From NCBI RefSeq assembly GCF_014212125.1, contig NZ_JACJVP010000001.1, forward strand, positions 294,548-358,547: a DNA stretch of 64,000 bases, given 5' to 3'. Below the pieces are notes generated by a model. The model was not told where the DNA came from. It ran no database searches and worked only from the letters and a program-made list of their open reading frames with translations. The position numbers were made by a program, and so were the translations under genes. Below are positions 1 through 8,139 of the stretch, piece by piece. The stretch's first letter is position 1. Each line of letters opens with the position of its first letter. The DNA is from Cohnella nanjingensis (GTDB taxonomy: Bacteria; Bacillota; Bacilli; Paenibacillales; Paenibacillaceae).

Positions 1-153
1 GGGAGCGCACTGTGCATTTCTGATCGATTCGTCGTAGACAAACTCCGAGCACTTGACGAGGCGTTAGCGGTTTGCGCGGTAGCGCAACTCATCTACGACC
101 TGAAACTAGAGGAACTCTCAGCGTCCGTGCGGGAAGCGGCGGCAGTCGCATAG
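1..153 (+). CDS. C-terminal fragment of an unrecognised protein
   Basis: Fifty codons are open to the left edge of the window and end in TAG. The fragment is helical-looking and Ala/Leu/Val-rich, ending REAAAVA. I do not recognise a family. It uses the same GC-rich codons as the TetR regulator and epimerase that follow, so it probably belongs to the same foreign-looking block. Its stop is 44 nt before the first TetR-type operator. Confidence 0.45.
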   Translation, partial: GSALCISDRFVVDKLRALDEALAVCAVAQLIYDLKLEELSASVREAAAVA

Positions 154-197
154 GGATCGGGGGCTTTATCGGATGTTTGGAGGGGTATCGGCACTAA

Positions 198-239
198 TAT
201 AGCATCGCTATAGACTCGCCTGTATAGCTGTGCTATACT
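198..239 (+). promoter_or_regulatory. tetR promoter with two TetR-type operators
   Basis: Two copies of the same palindrome, TATAGC-N3-GCTATA, lie at 198-212 and 223-237, centres 25 bp apart. The second overlaps a -10 element TATACT (234-239, extended by TG). A -35-like TAGACT (211-216) lies 17 bp upstream. The predicted transcription start falls at or next to the ATG at 246 and no Shine-Dalgarno is visible, so the mRNA may be leaderless. The arrangement fits autorepression by the adjacent TetR protein; this is inferred. Confidence 0.7.
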
Positions 240-245
240 GGTCCC

Positions 246-821
246 ATGAATACACGTGACACTCTGCTCAATGCTGCTTTAAAAGTTCTCGAGGAAGAGG
301 GCGAGGCACAGTTCTCGACGCGCTCCGTCTGCGCGATCGCGAAGGTGACCGCACCGACGCTGTACCATCACTTTGGCAGCGCCGACGGGCTTCTGAGCGC
401 CGCCATTGCGGAAGCCTTCGCGCAGTTTCTCGAAAGCAAAAGGACTGCGGTCCAATCCTCCGATCCGGTAATGGCGCTGCGCGAGGGCTGGGACGATTAC
501 GTGCGCTTCGCGGCGGCTCGTCCACGGCTCTACGCGGCGATGATGAGCCGCGTTCTCGACGGCGCTGAAATTCCCGCCGCCGAGCAGGCCTTTGCGCTCC
601 TGATCGAACGCATCGCGGCCATCGCCGCCGAGGGACGGCTCGCGCCGACGATCGAGGTGGCTGCCGATCTCATATGGGCGTCTGCGAATGCTGCATCCCT
701 GCTTCACGTCACAGCTCGGCTGCGCAAGGTGGCGCCACCCACTTCTGCGATCCTTGAGCAAATCCGCGAGGGTGCCGTGCGGTCCATCCTGAATTCCGAA
801 CCGAAAGGACGATCACAATGA
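246..821 (+). CDS. TetR/AcrR family repressor
   Basis: This is a 191-residue TetR-type repressor. The N-terminal three-helix DNA-binding domain occupies about residues 1-50, with the recognition helix at TAPTLYHHFGS; the C-terminal part is a helical ligand-binding and dimerisation domain. The stop codon overlaps the ATG of the epimerase gene (ATGA), so the two are translationally coupled. The twin palindromes just upstream make autorepression and control of the epimerase likely. Base composition and protein style resemble alphaproteobacteria rather than the Bacillota genes to the right, which suggests horizontal transfer. The inducer is unknown. Confidence 0.85.
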   Translation: MNTRDTLLNAALKVLEEEGEAQFSTRSVCAIAKVTAPTLYHHFGSADGLLSAAIAEAFAQFLESKRTAVQSSDPVMALREGWDDYVRFAAARPRLYAAMMSRVLDGAEIPAAEQAFALLIERIAAIAAEGRLAPTIEVAADLIWASANAASLLHVTARLRKVAPPTSAILEQIREGAVRSILNSEPKGRSQ

Positions 822-1798
822 AAATTCTCGTCACGGGAGGCACCGGCCTACTCGGCGGCCGCCTGATCCCGAAGCTCGTGGAGGATGGTCACCAGATTTT
901 CGCCCTCACACGCTCCGCATCATCTCACGCCAAACTGAAAGCCATGGGTGCGACGCCGGTCGATGCCGATCTCGAAAGCAGCACGCCATTCGTGTTGCCG
1001 GTGATCGATGCGGTTGTGCATGCGGCCGCCCTGTTCCGCTTTTCAGGGCCTCGCGAACCCTTCTTCCGTACCAACGTCGATGGCACCGGAGCTTTGTTGA
1101 AGGCAGCCGAGTCCGCCTGTGCGAAGACATTCGTCTACATCAGCGCGGCGGGGATCATCATGGATAACGGCGGTACGCCCATCCGCGACGCCGATGAAAG
1201 CGCGCCGACTTTCCCGAACCACTTCTCCGCCTATCTGGCGAGCAAGGCACGGGCCGAGCCATTGGTTCTGGCAGCCAACAAACCCGGCTTTCGCACGATC
1301 GCGCTTCGCCCACCGGCTATCTGGGGGCCTGGTGATCCGTTTAGCCGAGCGCTTCCCCAAGCAATCAGATCTGGACAGTTCGCCTTCATCGACCGCGGCG
1401 ACTACGCTTTTGCAACCTGCCACGTGGACAATGTGGTCGAAGCCATACAATGCGCTCTTGAACGCGGAGAAGGCGGTCATGCCTTCTTCATCAAAGACCA
1501 GGAAGGGCAGACTTTCCGTGAGTTCGTCGCCTCGCTCGCGAACTTGCAGGGCCTGTCCATCGATAAGCTGCGTTCGATGCCCTACTGGCTCGCCTCTGCC
1601 ATTGGCCGGCTGCTCGACACTATCTGGGCCGTCACGCGGAAAGACGGCGATCCGCCGATCTCACGCTCGATGATACGCATGATCGGTCGTGAGTTCACCG
1701 TCAACGATGCCGCTGCACGTCGAGAGTTGGGCTATGTCGGAAGAACTTTGCGCGACGCCGGCTTGCAAAGCTATGAGGAACCATCTGCTCGACGATAG
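818..1798 (+). CDS. NAD(P)-dependent epimerase/dehydratase (extended SDR)
   Basis: The 326-residue protein starts with the Rossmann nucleotide-binding motif TGGTGLLGG (residues 6-14) and has a YLASK catalytic YxxxK at residues 139-143, as in extended short-chain dehydrogenases such as NDP-sugar epimerases and dihydroflavonol-reductase-like enzymes. The substrate cannot be named. It is cytosolic by appearance. The start overlaps the tetR stop and is preceded by AAAGGA 8 nt upstream. With tetR it forms a two-gene operon that looks acquired from a GC-rich proteobacterium, and nothing to its right continues the block. Confidence 0.85.
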   Translation: MKILVTGGTGLLGGRLIPKLVEDGHQIFALTRSASSHAKLKAMGATPVDADLESSTPFVLPVIDAVVHAAALFRFSGPREPFFRTNVDGTGALLKAAESACAKTFVYISAAGIIMDNGGTPIRDADESAPTFPNHFSAYLASKARAEPLVLAANKPGFRTIALRPPAIWGPGDPFSRALPQAIRSGQFAFIDRGDYAFATCHVDNVVEAIQCALERGEGGHAFFIKDQEGQTFREFVASLANLQGLSIDKLRSMPYWLASAIGRLLDTIWAVTRKDGDPPISRSMIRMIGREFTVNDAAARRELGYVGRTLRDAGLQSYEEPSARR

Positions 1799-2199
1799 GG
1801 CTTTGGAGGGCAAACGACGGCAATCGGTGGTAAGTCGTTCTCTGGACTAGCTCTTTTAGCCAATGTGGCAGGCATCTGTCCGCCTTTCCAAGCTATCTCT
1901 ATAGTGTGAAGGCTCACATTACTTTTAAATTGTAAAAGGCGGCTTCACAGTTGCATTAACTCTTGGCACTAAAAATGTCGATTACTGCAACGCTTGCCGA
2001 TCAAAGCGCGATTTACGAAGTCTGGATCTGATCTGAACCACCTCATCGCATCAAATTATGGTCAGAACATATATCATTACACCGTTTCGAATGGAGAGTG
2101 CTCCTCAGTTTTTGGTTGTCCTGCCCATTTGACTTCTAAGTCATCCTGCGCGACAAGCACAGGACCCTCCCTCTATTCCATGTTCTGAGCCTCGCGGAA
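1799..2199. other. intergenic gap, no gene seen
   Basis: The interval between the GC-rich block and the first Bacillota-like gene holds no convincing gene. Short open frames here have neither ribosome binding sites nor recognisable products. It contains the boundary between the two base compositions, probably not long after the epimerase stop. Confidence 0.5.
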
Positions 2200-2229
2200 A
2201 ACAATGCATGTTCTTGTCCTTTCCCGGTA
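2200..2229. repeat. family B 30-bp repeat unit (diverged)
   Basis: This is a weak copy of the dispersed unit described under findings, containing ATGTTCTTGTCCTTTCC. Like the better copies it lies 3' of a minus-strand gene, here the TetR gene ending at 2337. Confidence 0.35.
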
Positions 2230-2336
2230 AACACCTGAACCCTTTATCCGAGGTCTTACGCAATTAACACCGATGTTTTCACGGCAAGGTAACTCCTTTG
2301 TTGTATCTTCATTTGCCTTGGTTTGCAGGCTGGCGA

Positions 2337-2924
2337 TTATTCCCAAACTTTCTTGTGTCCTTCGTCCGGGACTTGCAATTGTACTCGTTCCAATAGCCGC
2401 CAAAATTGCTCGACCATGACCGAAGCCGGGTAAGGCATCGAACGGGTGATCCACCATTCCAGCAGGCCAACCCCCGCCGAGACGAGAAATTGTACTGTAA
2501 TGTCTTTGTAGAGCGTTCGATCGAGACCGATCGAATCCAGATGTTCGCTCACACTTTGTTGAAGCACCGCCTCCATTCGATTTCGAAAAATGGGGTTCCC
2601 CCGGCTTGTCAACATGATCGAATAGAAGGAAGCATGCCGCTGTAAATATTCAAACGTGCGCAGCAGCGCGGCTTTCGAAGTCAACTGGCCTTTCTCCTCG
2701 GGCATGCAGTTGCGGATCAATTCGTTCATATGAGCGTCCGTGCACTGATCGCGCAAATCGTACTTGTCTGCAAAATGCAAATACACAGTTCCGCGATTGA
2801 CGTTCGCTTCCTCCGCGATTTGGTTGATCGTGATGTTTTCGAAATCCTGTTCAGACATCAGCTTCATGAACGCGTCCATGATCGCTTGCCGGGATTTTTG
2901 AATACGCCTGTCCATCTTGCTCAT
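2337..2924 (-). CDS. TetR/AcrR family regulator
   Basis: About 195 residues. An N-terminal TetR helix-turn-helix (ITINQIAEEANVNRGTVYLHF) is followed by a helical effector domain of the type found in many Bacillota TetR proteins. I place the start at the ATG (MSKMDRR) with GGAGG 11 nt upstream; the ATG three codons later, 9 nt after GGGGG, is equally possible. It is divergent from a quinone oxidoreductase gene, and a perfect palindrome lies between them, so it probably represses that gene and itself. The ligand is unknown, but quinones or electrophiles would fit the neighbour. Confidence 0.85.
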   Translation of the reverse strand: MSKMDRRIQKSRQAIMDAFMKLMSEQDFENITINQIAEEANVNRGTVYLHFADKYDLRDQCTDAHMNELIRNCMPEEKGQLTSKAALLRTFEYLQRHASFYSIMLTSRGNPIFRNRMEAVLQQSVSEHLDSIGLDRTLYKDITVQFLVSAGVGLLEWWITRSMPYPASVMVEQFWRLLERVQLQVPDEGHKKVWE

Positions 2925-2967
2925 CCCCCGCTTTGCCTCCATGTAAATAGACACTTCGACACCATTT

Positions 2968-2981
2968 GTTGATTTATCAAC
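2968..2981. promoter_or_regulatory. TetR operator candidate
   Basis: The perfect inverted repeat GTTGAT-TT-ATCAAC sits 44 bp upstream of the divergent tetR start and about 109 bp before the oxidoreductase start. The position suits repression of both promoters by the neighbouring TetR protein; binding is inferred. Confidence 0.6.
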
Positions 2982-3089
2982 TAATGCGTTTGTTTTAGCG
3001 ATTGAACACGTGCCGTTGCCCGAGTATATTTATTTTATAAAACATATGTCGAAAATTCAACATGTGATCAAATTTTAGGAGGAAACATC

Positions 3090-4100
3090 ATGAAAGCTAT
3101 CGCTTTGACCCGTTATGGCAAACCGGAAACGCTGGAGGAGTTGGAAATGCCCATTCCCGCGCTCACCGACACCCAGGCGCTCGTCGAGATGCGCGCTTCT
3201 TCCATCAATCCCGCTGACAGTCTAATGCGCAGCGGAGCCATACTTCAAGGCCCGATGGCCGAGAAATATCAGGTGCAGCTGCCGATCGTTCTTGGCTTCG
3301 ATGTGGCTGGCGTCGTTAAACAGGTTGGCGCCAAAGTGCGCCATTTCAAGCCAGGAGATCGCGTCATGGGCATAGTTCCGATGGGGTCCTATAAGGACTA
3401 TGTGGCGGTGGAAGAAGATCATCTTGCGGTCATTCCGGAAAGCCTTTCCTTTGAAGAAGCAGGCGCCGCGCCCGCAGTGGCTCTCACGGCTTGGCAAGCG
3501 TTGTTCGAGCATGGCAACCTTCAACCGGGACAACGCATTCTCATTCAAGCCGGCGCCGGGGGTGTGGGACATGCGGCGGTCCAATTGGCCAAGCAGCATG
3601 GAGCGTATGTAATTGCAACCGCGAGGGATGATAATCACGATTTCGTTAAAGGACTCGGCGCGGACGAAGTGATCGACTACACGAAAGCCGATTTCGCCGC
3701 TCAAATAGCCAAGCCCGTCGATATCGTGCTAGATACCGCCATGAACCCGTCCACATTCGGAACAGCAGGATTGGGACCTATCGGCGAGAAAAACTACTCG
3801 GTCATCAAGGATGCCGGGACCTACGTTTCAGTGGTGGCCTTCGCGAGTCAATTTCCGCAGGTTCGCGACATTGAAGCGCACTTCTTCGAGGCACAACCGA
3901 ATCGGGCCGATTTCGAAGCCATTGTTCGCCACATGCGAGAGAACAAGTTGAATATCCATGTCGAAGAGGTCTATTCCTTCAGCGCTCAAGGTCTGTACCA
4001 AGCGTACCGCAAAAGCGAAGGGCAGTCGAAACGGGGAAAAATCGTCATTTCAAGGGGTAGTACCAGCGTAGCTGATACCAGGGGCAAAGTAGATGGATAA
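3090..4100 (+). CDS. zinc-independent MDR NADPH:quinone oxidoreductase
   Basis: The 336-residue protein is a medium-chain dehydrogenase/reductase. A GroES-like N-terminal half is followed by a Rossmann domain with GAGGVG (residues 155-160). The cysteine and histidine ligands of zinc alcohol dehydrogenases are not evident, which points to the quinone/enone reductase branch that reduces quinones or alpha,beta-unsaturated carbonyls with NADPH. The ribosome binding site AGGAGG lies just before the ATG. It is transcribed away from tetR, presumably induced by reactive electrophiles, and is followed at once by a strong terminator. Confidence 0.88.
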   Translation: MKAIALTRYGKPETLEELEMPIPALTDTQALVEMRASSINPADSLMRSGAILQGPMAEKYQVQLPIVLGFDVAGVVKQVGAKVRHFKPGDRVMGIVPMGSYKDYVAVEEDHLAVIPESLSFEEAGAAPAVALTAWQALFEHGNLQPGQRILIQAGAGGVGHAAVQLAKQHGAYVIATARDDNHDFVKGLGADEVIDYTKADFAAQIAKPVDIVLDTAMNPSTFGTAGLGPIGEKNYSVIKDAGTYVSVVAFASQFPQVRDIEAHFFEAQPNRADFEAIVRHMRENKLNIHVEEVYSFSAQGLYQAYRKSEGQSKRGKIVISRGSTSVADTRGKVDG

Positions 4101-4109
4101 GACAGAGCT

Positions 4110-4137
4110 TAGGCTGCCGACATTGATCGGCAGCCTA
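4110..4137 (+). terminator. hairpin terminator after quinone oxidoreductase
   Basis: An 11-bp stem, TAGGCTGCCGA paired with TCGGCAGCCTA around a 6-nt loop, starts 9 nt after the oxidoreductase stop. The following tract is only moderately T-rich. It may also serve the convergent pentapeptide-repeat operon. Confidence 0.7.
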
Positions 4138-4168
4138 GTCTTAGTTGGAGATAAGATCGCGAACTAAT

Positions 4169-4645
4169 TCATTTACGAACGCCGATGCTCTTAAGCAGAT
4201 CTTCGATCAAGATTCCGTTGATCTTTAATCCCGTTATATCGCAGTCGGTAATCTCTATGTGCGATAAATTGCAGTGCGAGATACGCGTTTTATTCAGGTC
4301 ACAATTGTGGAACGAAACCGGTTTATAGTTTCCTTCCGGATCATAGTTACCGTCGGTTTCTTGCGGAAGGACTACATTGCGGAATTCCGTGCCGAATAAA
4401 TGGACATGGTCGATGGTTGAATGGCTGAAATTCGCATGTTGAATGCCTACGTTCGATAAATTGGCGTTCGTGATTTTGGATTCGGCGAGATTCACATCAT
4501 TCAATTCCATCCCGCCCATATAGGCATTGTTATTGCGGGTCCGGGCCAGACTGACATTGTCGAATAAAAGTTCCTCTGCCTTCACTTCCTGGAAGCTCGA
4601 TTCGGAAATGTCGGCCATCTGAATTTTCATGACTTCTTTGTTCAT
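4169..4645 (-). CDS. pentapeptide-repeat protein
   Basis: The 158-residue protein is built mostly from degenerate A(D/N)LXX-type pentapeptide repeats (for example NDVNLAESKITNANLSNVGIQ-like stretches), which should fold as a right-handed quadrilateral beta-helix. A short interruption around residues 96-108 (GNYDPEGNY) breaks the helix. Members of this fold include DNA mimics that protect DNA gyrase from quinolones (Qnr, MfpA), but many have no known role, so gyrase protection is only a possibility. It is the last gene of a three-gene operon with a VOC protein and a MerR regulator, starting 25 nt after merR, with AAAGGAG 10 nt upstream of its ATG. Confidence 0.85.
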   Translation of the reverse strand: MNKEVMKIQMADISESSFQEVKAEELLFDNVSLARTRNNNAYMGGMELNDVNLAESKITNANLSNVGIQHANFSHSTIDHVHLFGTEFRNVVLPQETDGNYDPEGNYKPVSFHNCDLNKTRISHCNLSHIEITDCDITGLKINGILIEDLLKSIGVRK

Positions 4646-4670
4646 TGCTATCCATCTCCTTTGGAGAAAA

Positions 4671-5450
4671 TTAGTTCGTTTCGTGAACGACCGGGATCAT
4701 CATTTCGTAATGCGATTTCTCATGCAGTTGGTAGCGCTCCAGGTTTGGTCCTGTCGGTTCGAAGCCGAAAGACTGCAAGAGCAGCATATGGCTAAAGCAA
4801 GCATAGGGGTCGTTCGATAAACAGTCCAAGGCAACGAATAAAGTTGGCTCCAACGTTTCGATCTCGGAATCATACTGCTTTAACCGTCCCTGAAGAGGCA
4901 GCTTGCCTCGAAGGCGGAATCCGACTTTGCCGATCATTTCGTCGCCGACGATTTTTTCGTGCTGAACAAAAGCTTCCTGCGAAAATAAGAGTCCCTGTTC
5001 GCTCAATATGGCCGCACTCTCTTCTATCGCACGCGCGAATGGATTGAGCTGTCGTTTAACGCGGTGGCGGAACCAAAGAAACAGGACAGGATCGTCCCAT
5101 CGGACCAATCGGATGTGATCGACCCGAGGTTCGATGCCGTATAGAAATTGTTTGGCTACGTTCAGAATCGAGAGCTTAGCATCGATATCCTGTCGCCATT
5201 TGCGAAGCCATTCTTCTTTCTCTTCGTCGCCCGCCGCAAGATACGACCGAATATCAGTAAGGCTAATGCCTGCTTGGCGCAATGAATGGATATTGATCGC
5301 CCGGGGGATTTGTTTCTCGCTGTAGAGACGATAACCGTTTTCCGCCCGGATCTCGGGAAGCAGCAAGCCTTCTTTCTCATAATAACGAAGGGTGCTGGCC
5401 GGAAGACCGGTACGATAGGAGAACGTCTGTATCGTCATTGTGCTGTCCAA
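4671..5450 (-). CDS. MerR family activator with C-terminal effector domain
   Basis: 259 residues. The N-terminal winged helix typical of MerR (TGLPASTLRYYEKEGLL, then NGYRLYSE) and a dimerisation helix are followed by a long C-terminal region that looks like a GyrI/BmrR-type ligand-binding domain. The start is TTG, supported by AAGGAG 8 nt upstream. It lies 18 nt after the VOC gene and 25 nt before the pentapeptide gene, all on one strand. The operon promoter at 6308-6338 has the long spacer and internal dyad that MerR proteins act on, so this protein probably activates its own operon in response to a small, perhaps antibiotic-like, molecule. Confidence 0.85.
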   Translation of the reverse strand: MDSTMTIQTFSYRTGLPASTLRYYEKEGLLLPEIRAENGYRLYSEKQIPRAINIHSLRQAGISLTDIRSYLAAGDEEKEEWLRKWRQDIDAKLSILNVAKQFLYGIEPRVDHIRLVRWDDPVLFLWFRHRVKRQLNPFARAIEESAAILSEQGLLFSQEAFVQHEKIVGDEMIGKVGFRLRGKLPLQGRLKQYDSEIETLEPTLFVALDCLSNDPYACFSHMLLLQSFGFEPTGPNLERYQLHEKSHYEMMIPVVHETN

Positions 5451-5468
5451 CGTTGTATCTCCTTATCG

Positions 5469-6269
5469 TCAATAGTAGGTCCACACGTTCAACCGGTTGC
5501 CGTCGGGATCGTAGAAGTGAAAACCTTGCCAACGCTCCCCGACGACGTCCGACACCTCGATACTTTGATCTTTCAACCACTGATGCGCATTGAAAAAATC
5601 CTCTTGCTTTTTAATGTGAAAATACGGCCTTGCTCCGGGATTTGCTTTTGCACGGTCCGATGCCTGTGGACCTTCCTGCAGCCATATGAAATCCCATTTC
5701 TGCCGAACGTCTCGCAGCAAGGCAAAGCCTAGCTTGGAAAAGTCCTTCTTGGAACGAACGAAGCCCATCGTACGCTCGTACCATTGAATCGAGGACGCCA
5801 GATTGCTGACGCCCAGCCATAACGGCTTGGCCGCATACTGGATGACTCGGGAATCCGGAAATTTGCCCTCCAGTTTCTTATCTTCACTCAGCGTAAGTCG
5901 GATTCCCCCAAATGCGTGAAGGTCGGCAGACCATGTACCGTCAGGCATTTCGATCGAGTCCGAGTGCTCAACGCCCTGCTGTTTGAAGTACTGCAGCGAC
6001 TGCTCGTGGTTCGCGGTCCGGAAGCAAAACCTGCAGTTTCCCTCCAAATATCCGTCAATAGTAAAATGGTCGATGTCGCTTTCGAATGATTTGAGATTGG
6101 CTTGTCCGGGTCCCGGCAATTTGAAGAACGCCTTTCTGCCTACGGGACCCGTTCCCGTTCCTTTCAGCCGCCATCCCATCTTCTCGCGGTACCACTCGAC
6201 CGCTTCGTCGAATTGCTCCCACGGAACCATAATAAAACCGCCGTCAAATTTGAAACCAGGTGTTTCCAA
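5469..6269 (-). CDS. two-domain VOC (glyoxalase-fold) protein
   Basis: 266 residues containing two VOC modules, about residues 10-125 and 145-266. Such proteins bind or modify small molecules, and relatives include bleomycin-binding proteins, glyoxalases and dioxygenases. The C-terminal half ends with the family signature FYDPDGNRLNVW. The start is TTG with GGGAGG 7 nt upstream. It is the first gene of the operon driven by the MerR-type promoter and is followed by merR and the pentapeptide-repeat gene, which suggests a small-molecule resistance role. The substrate is not known. Confidence 0.85.
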   Translation of the reverse strand: METPGFKFDGGFIMVPWEQFDEAVEWYREKMGWRLKGTGTGPVGRKAFFKLPGPGQANLKSFESDIDHFTIDGYLEGNCRFCFRTANHEQSLQYFKQQGVEHSDSIEMPDGTWSADLHAFGGIRLTLSEDKKLEGKFPDSRVIQYAAKPLWLGVSNLASSIQWYERTMGFVRSKKDFSKLGFALLRDVRQKWDFIWLQEGPQASDRAKANPGARPYFHIKKQEDFFNAHQWLKDQSIEVSDVVGERWQGFHFYDPDGNRLNVWTYY

Positions 6270-6307
6270 TGATAGACCTCCCTGTCAGTATTTATCTGGA
6301 TGGAAAC

Positions 6308-6338
6308 AGCATACACCTTGAAGCTACTTTAAGGTCAA
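6308..6338 (-). promoter_or_regulatory. MerR-type promoter/operator of the VOC operon
   Basis: On the minus strand a -35 TTGACC (6333-6338) and a -10 TATGCT (6308-6313) are separated by 19 bp, longer than the usual 17 and typical of MerR-activated promoters. The spacer holds a dyad (6315-6335): ACCTT and AAGGT flanking inner arms AAG-CTA-CTT. It lies about 40 bp upstream of the TTG start of the VOC gene. MerR control is inferred from this geometry and from the merR gene in the operon. Confidence 0.8.
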
Positions 6339-6421
6339 CAGCATTTTTTATAGATACTGTTATAGTGTGCAAAGTTAGTAGGGATACAACTATTAATTGA
6401 GAAAACGGCAACAGTCTGTCT

Positions 6422-6529
6422 TCAAGCTTTGGGTAAAGTGGCACGAATTCTGATCGGTGTTATTCCACTCATACCCATCACTTCCCTACCGGCCAGCGAT
6501 TGGATATAGGTGTCAAAATCAGGATTCAT
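6422..6529 (-). CDS. possible 35-residue small protein
   Basis: A short open frame begins MNPDFDTYIQSLAGREVMG and has GGAGG 5 nt before its ATG. I do not recognise it. It could be a real peptide or the preserved N-terminus of a larger lost gene. No promoter was identified. Confidence 0.3.
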   Translation of the reverse strand: MNPDFDTYIQSLAGREVMGMSGITPIRIRATLPKA

Positions 6530-6577
6530 AATTACCTCCGCTTTGAAAATGTCATTAACCTAAATGTACCACAAATT

Positions 6578-6670
6578 GGAACTATCCTGCCCTTTAGTTG
6601 AATAAAAACGGCAGCCTCGTTTCATGGCCGGCTGCCGTTGGTTTTGGAGCTATAGTACCCGTTAGTTGAG
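6578..6670. repeat. family A repeat module with terminator hairpin
   Basis: A direct repeat, GGAACTATCCTGCCC... (6578-6602) and GGAGCTATAGTACCC... (6646-6670), both continuing TTAGTTGA, flanks a 10-bp hairpin AACGGCAGCC/GGCTGCCGTT (6607-6639). A second copy is at 7377-7470 and a partial one at 8483-8502. Each lies downstream of a minus-strand small gene, here the VOC gene ending at 6781, so the hairpin probably also terminates transcription. Confidence 0.7.
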
Positions 6671-6780
6671 TGCCTTTAATTTGGTTTTGCATTGATTTCG
6701 AGATACTTTCACACTGCCTTACTGTAACTATTTTTGCTCTAGTAATGTATATTTCAGTTAAGTCTTCTTTTAAACGTCAC

Positions 6781-7233
6781 TTATTTATTGCCGAGTTGTT
6801 CCGCCAAACCGATTAGAAGTCCTTCATTTCCACGAATGTAGCAGAGCCGATACGAATCCTCGTACTGAACCACTTCGCCAACGAGCTGAGCACCATGCTT
6901 AGTGAGTCTGGATACCATTTCGTCAATGTCTTCAACGGTGAACATGACGCGTAGATAACCGAGGGCATTTACAGGAGCAGTTCGGTGATCTGATATAGTT
7001 GGTGGGGTGAGAAATCGCGAAAGTTCAAGTCGGCTGTGGCCATCTGGGGTAACCATCATAGCAATCTCTACACACTGTGAACCCAGCCCGGTTACGCGAC
7101 CGGCCCATTCACCTTCGACAGTAGCTCGCCCTTCGAGCCTCAAGCCAATCTCCTCGAAAAAAGAGATTGCGTCATCAAGGGATTCTACAACGATGCCAAC
7201 ATTGTCCATTCTTAGTAATTTGTTATTTGCCAT
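6781..7233 (-). CDS. VOC family protein
   Basis: A single VOC module of 150 residues with paired beta-alpha-beta-beta-beta units (NVGIVVESLDDAISFFEEIG at the start and RGNEGLLIGLAEQL near the end). It resembles small glyoxalase/bleomycin-resistance-like proteins; the ligand is unknown. AAGGAG lies 8 nt upstream of the ATG. It is a monocistronic gene with a family A hairpin repeat about 110 bp downstream. Confidence 0.8.
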   Translation of the reverse strand: MANNKLLRMDNVGIVVESLDDAISFFEEIGLRLEGRATVEGEWAGRVTGLGSQCVEIAMMVTPDGHSRLELSRFLTPPTISDHRTAPVNALGYLRVMFTVEDIDEMVSRLTKHGAQLVGEVVQYEDSYRLCYIRGNEGLLIGLAEQLGNK

Positions 7234-7376
7234 AGTTTTATCTCCTTATGTGTACAAATTTATTACCTGATCATCTTCATATTTATTCTATTCAAGAATT
7301 ACTAAATCCTTCCAAACGATATATTTTAACAATTCGGAGTTACGATATTATCTCCTGCTTCTTATTTTTGATCATT

Positions 7377-7470
7377 AAACTATCCTGCCCTTTTGTTGAA
7401 TGAAAACGGCAGCCGCGCATTCTTGGCCGGCTACCGTCGTGTTTCTGGAGCTATAGTTTCCCGTTAGAGC
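7377..7470. repeat. family A repeat module with terminator hairpin
   Basis: This is the second copy of the module at 6578. The left repeat (ACTATCCTGCCC) is at 7377-7400, the hairpin ACGGCAGCC/GGCTACCGT at 7406-7437, and the right repeat (GGAGCTATAGTTTCCCGTTAG) at 7447-7470. It lies 22 bp 3' of the reductase gene ending at 7492 and probably terminates it. Confidence 0.7.
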
Positions 7471-7491
7471 GAAACAACTTGTACGGCGCGA

Positions 7492-8061
7492 CTATTTCTC
7501 CAACTCATAGCGGGTCGCGATAATGCCCGACTTGAGCGTTCGGCTGGACAGCAGCTTGAGCCTGATTTTCTCGCCGTCGCCGTCGAATACCGATTTTCCG
7601 CCGCCCAGGACGACCGGACAAATTGTAAGCAGGAATTCGTCGATCAGGCCGAGCTTAAGCAGCGTCTTCGCCGCTCCCGGGCTGCCGAAGATAACGAGAT
7701 TTTTGCCGGGCTGCTCCTTGAGTACCTTGATTTCCTCTGCGATATTGTCCTTGATCAGCATCGTATTGTTCCATTCCGCCTTGTCCATCGTGTCGGAAAT
7801 GACGATCTTCTTAACATCCTGCAGCCATTTAGCATGCTCCATACCGTGCCTCGACGCATTCGGATCATCCAGCACCGTGGGCCAGTAGTTCTCCATCATC
7901 CGATACGTCGTACGTCCGTAAACGGGAGAGCCGACTTCGGCTACGACCTCCTCGGCGTATTTCTCTAATTCCTCGTTGTATGGAATCCAATCCAGTCCTC
8001 CGTTCGAATCTGACGCATACCCATCTAGCGATACATGCATGAACAATACGAGTTTTCTCAT
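7492..8061 (-). CDS. dihydrofolate reductase / RibD C-terminal family protein
   Basis: 189 residues of the RibD_C/DHFR fold. The N-terminus MRKLVLFMHVSLDGYASD carries the usual MSLDG signature; GSPVYGRTTYRMM and an NADPH-site-like VIFGSPGAAKTLL follow. Family members are NADPH-dependent reductases of unknown substrate, often called YyaP-like. A GGAGGGG ribosome binding site precedes the ATG. It is a single-gene unit with a family A repeat immediately downstream. A truncated relative of the same family lies at 9066-9194. Confidence 0.85.
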   Translation of the reverse strand: MRKLVLFMHVSLDGYASDSNGGLDWIPYNEELEKYAEEVVAEVGSPVYGRTTYRMMENYWPTVLDDPNASRHGMEHAKWLQDVKKIVISDTMDKAEWNNTMLIKDNIAEEIKVLKEQPGKNLVIFGSPGAAKTLLKLGLIDEFLLTICPVVLGGGKSVFDGDGEKIRLKLLSSRTLKSGIIATRYELEK

Positions 8062-8139
8062 GTTCGTTTCCCCTCCGACTTAGAAATTTATCTTGTTCGA
8101 TTTTTTGTCCTGCTGTTACGTTCACTATAAATCATTACG

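Noticed and set aside
6578-7470. Family A modules as integron attC sites
   Set aside because: They flank single small genes and end in GTTAG-like sequence, but they lack the GTTRRRY/RYYYAAC core pairing, and the repeats are direct rather than the inverted halves of attC.
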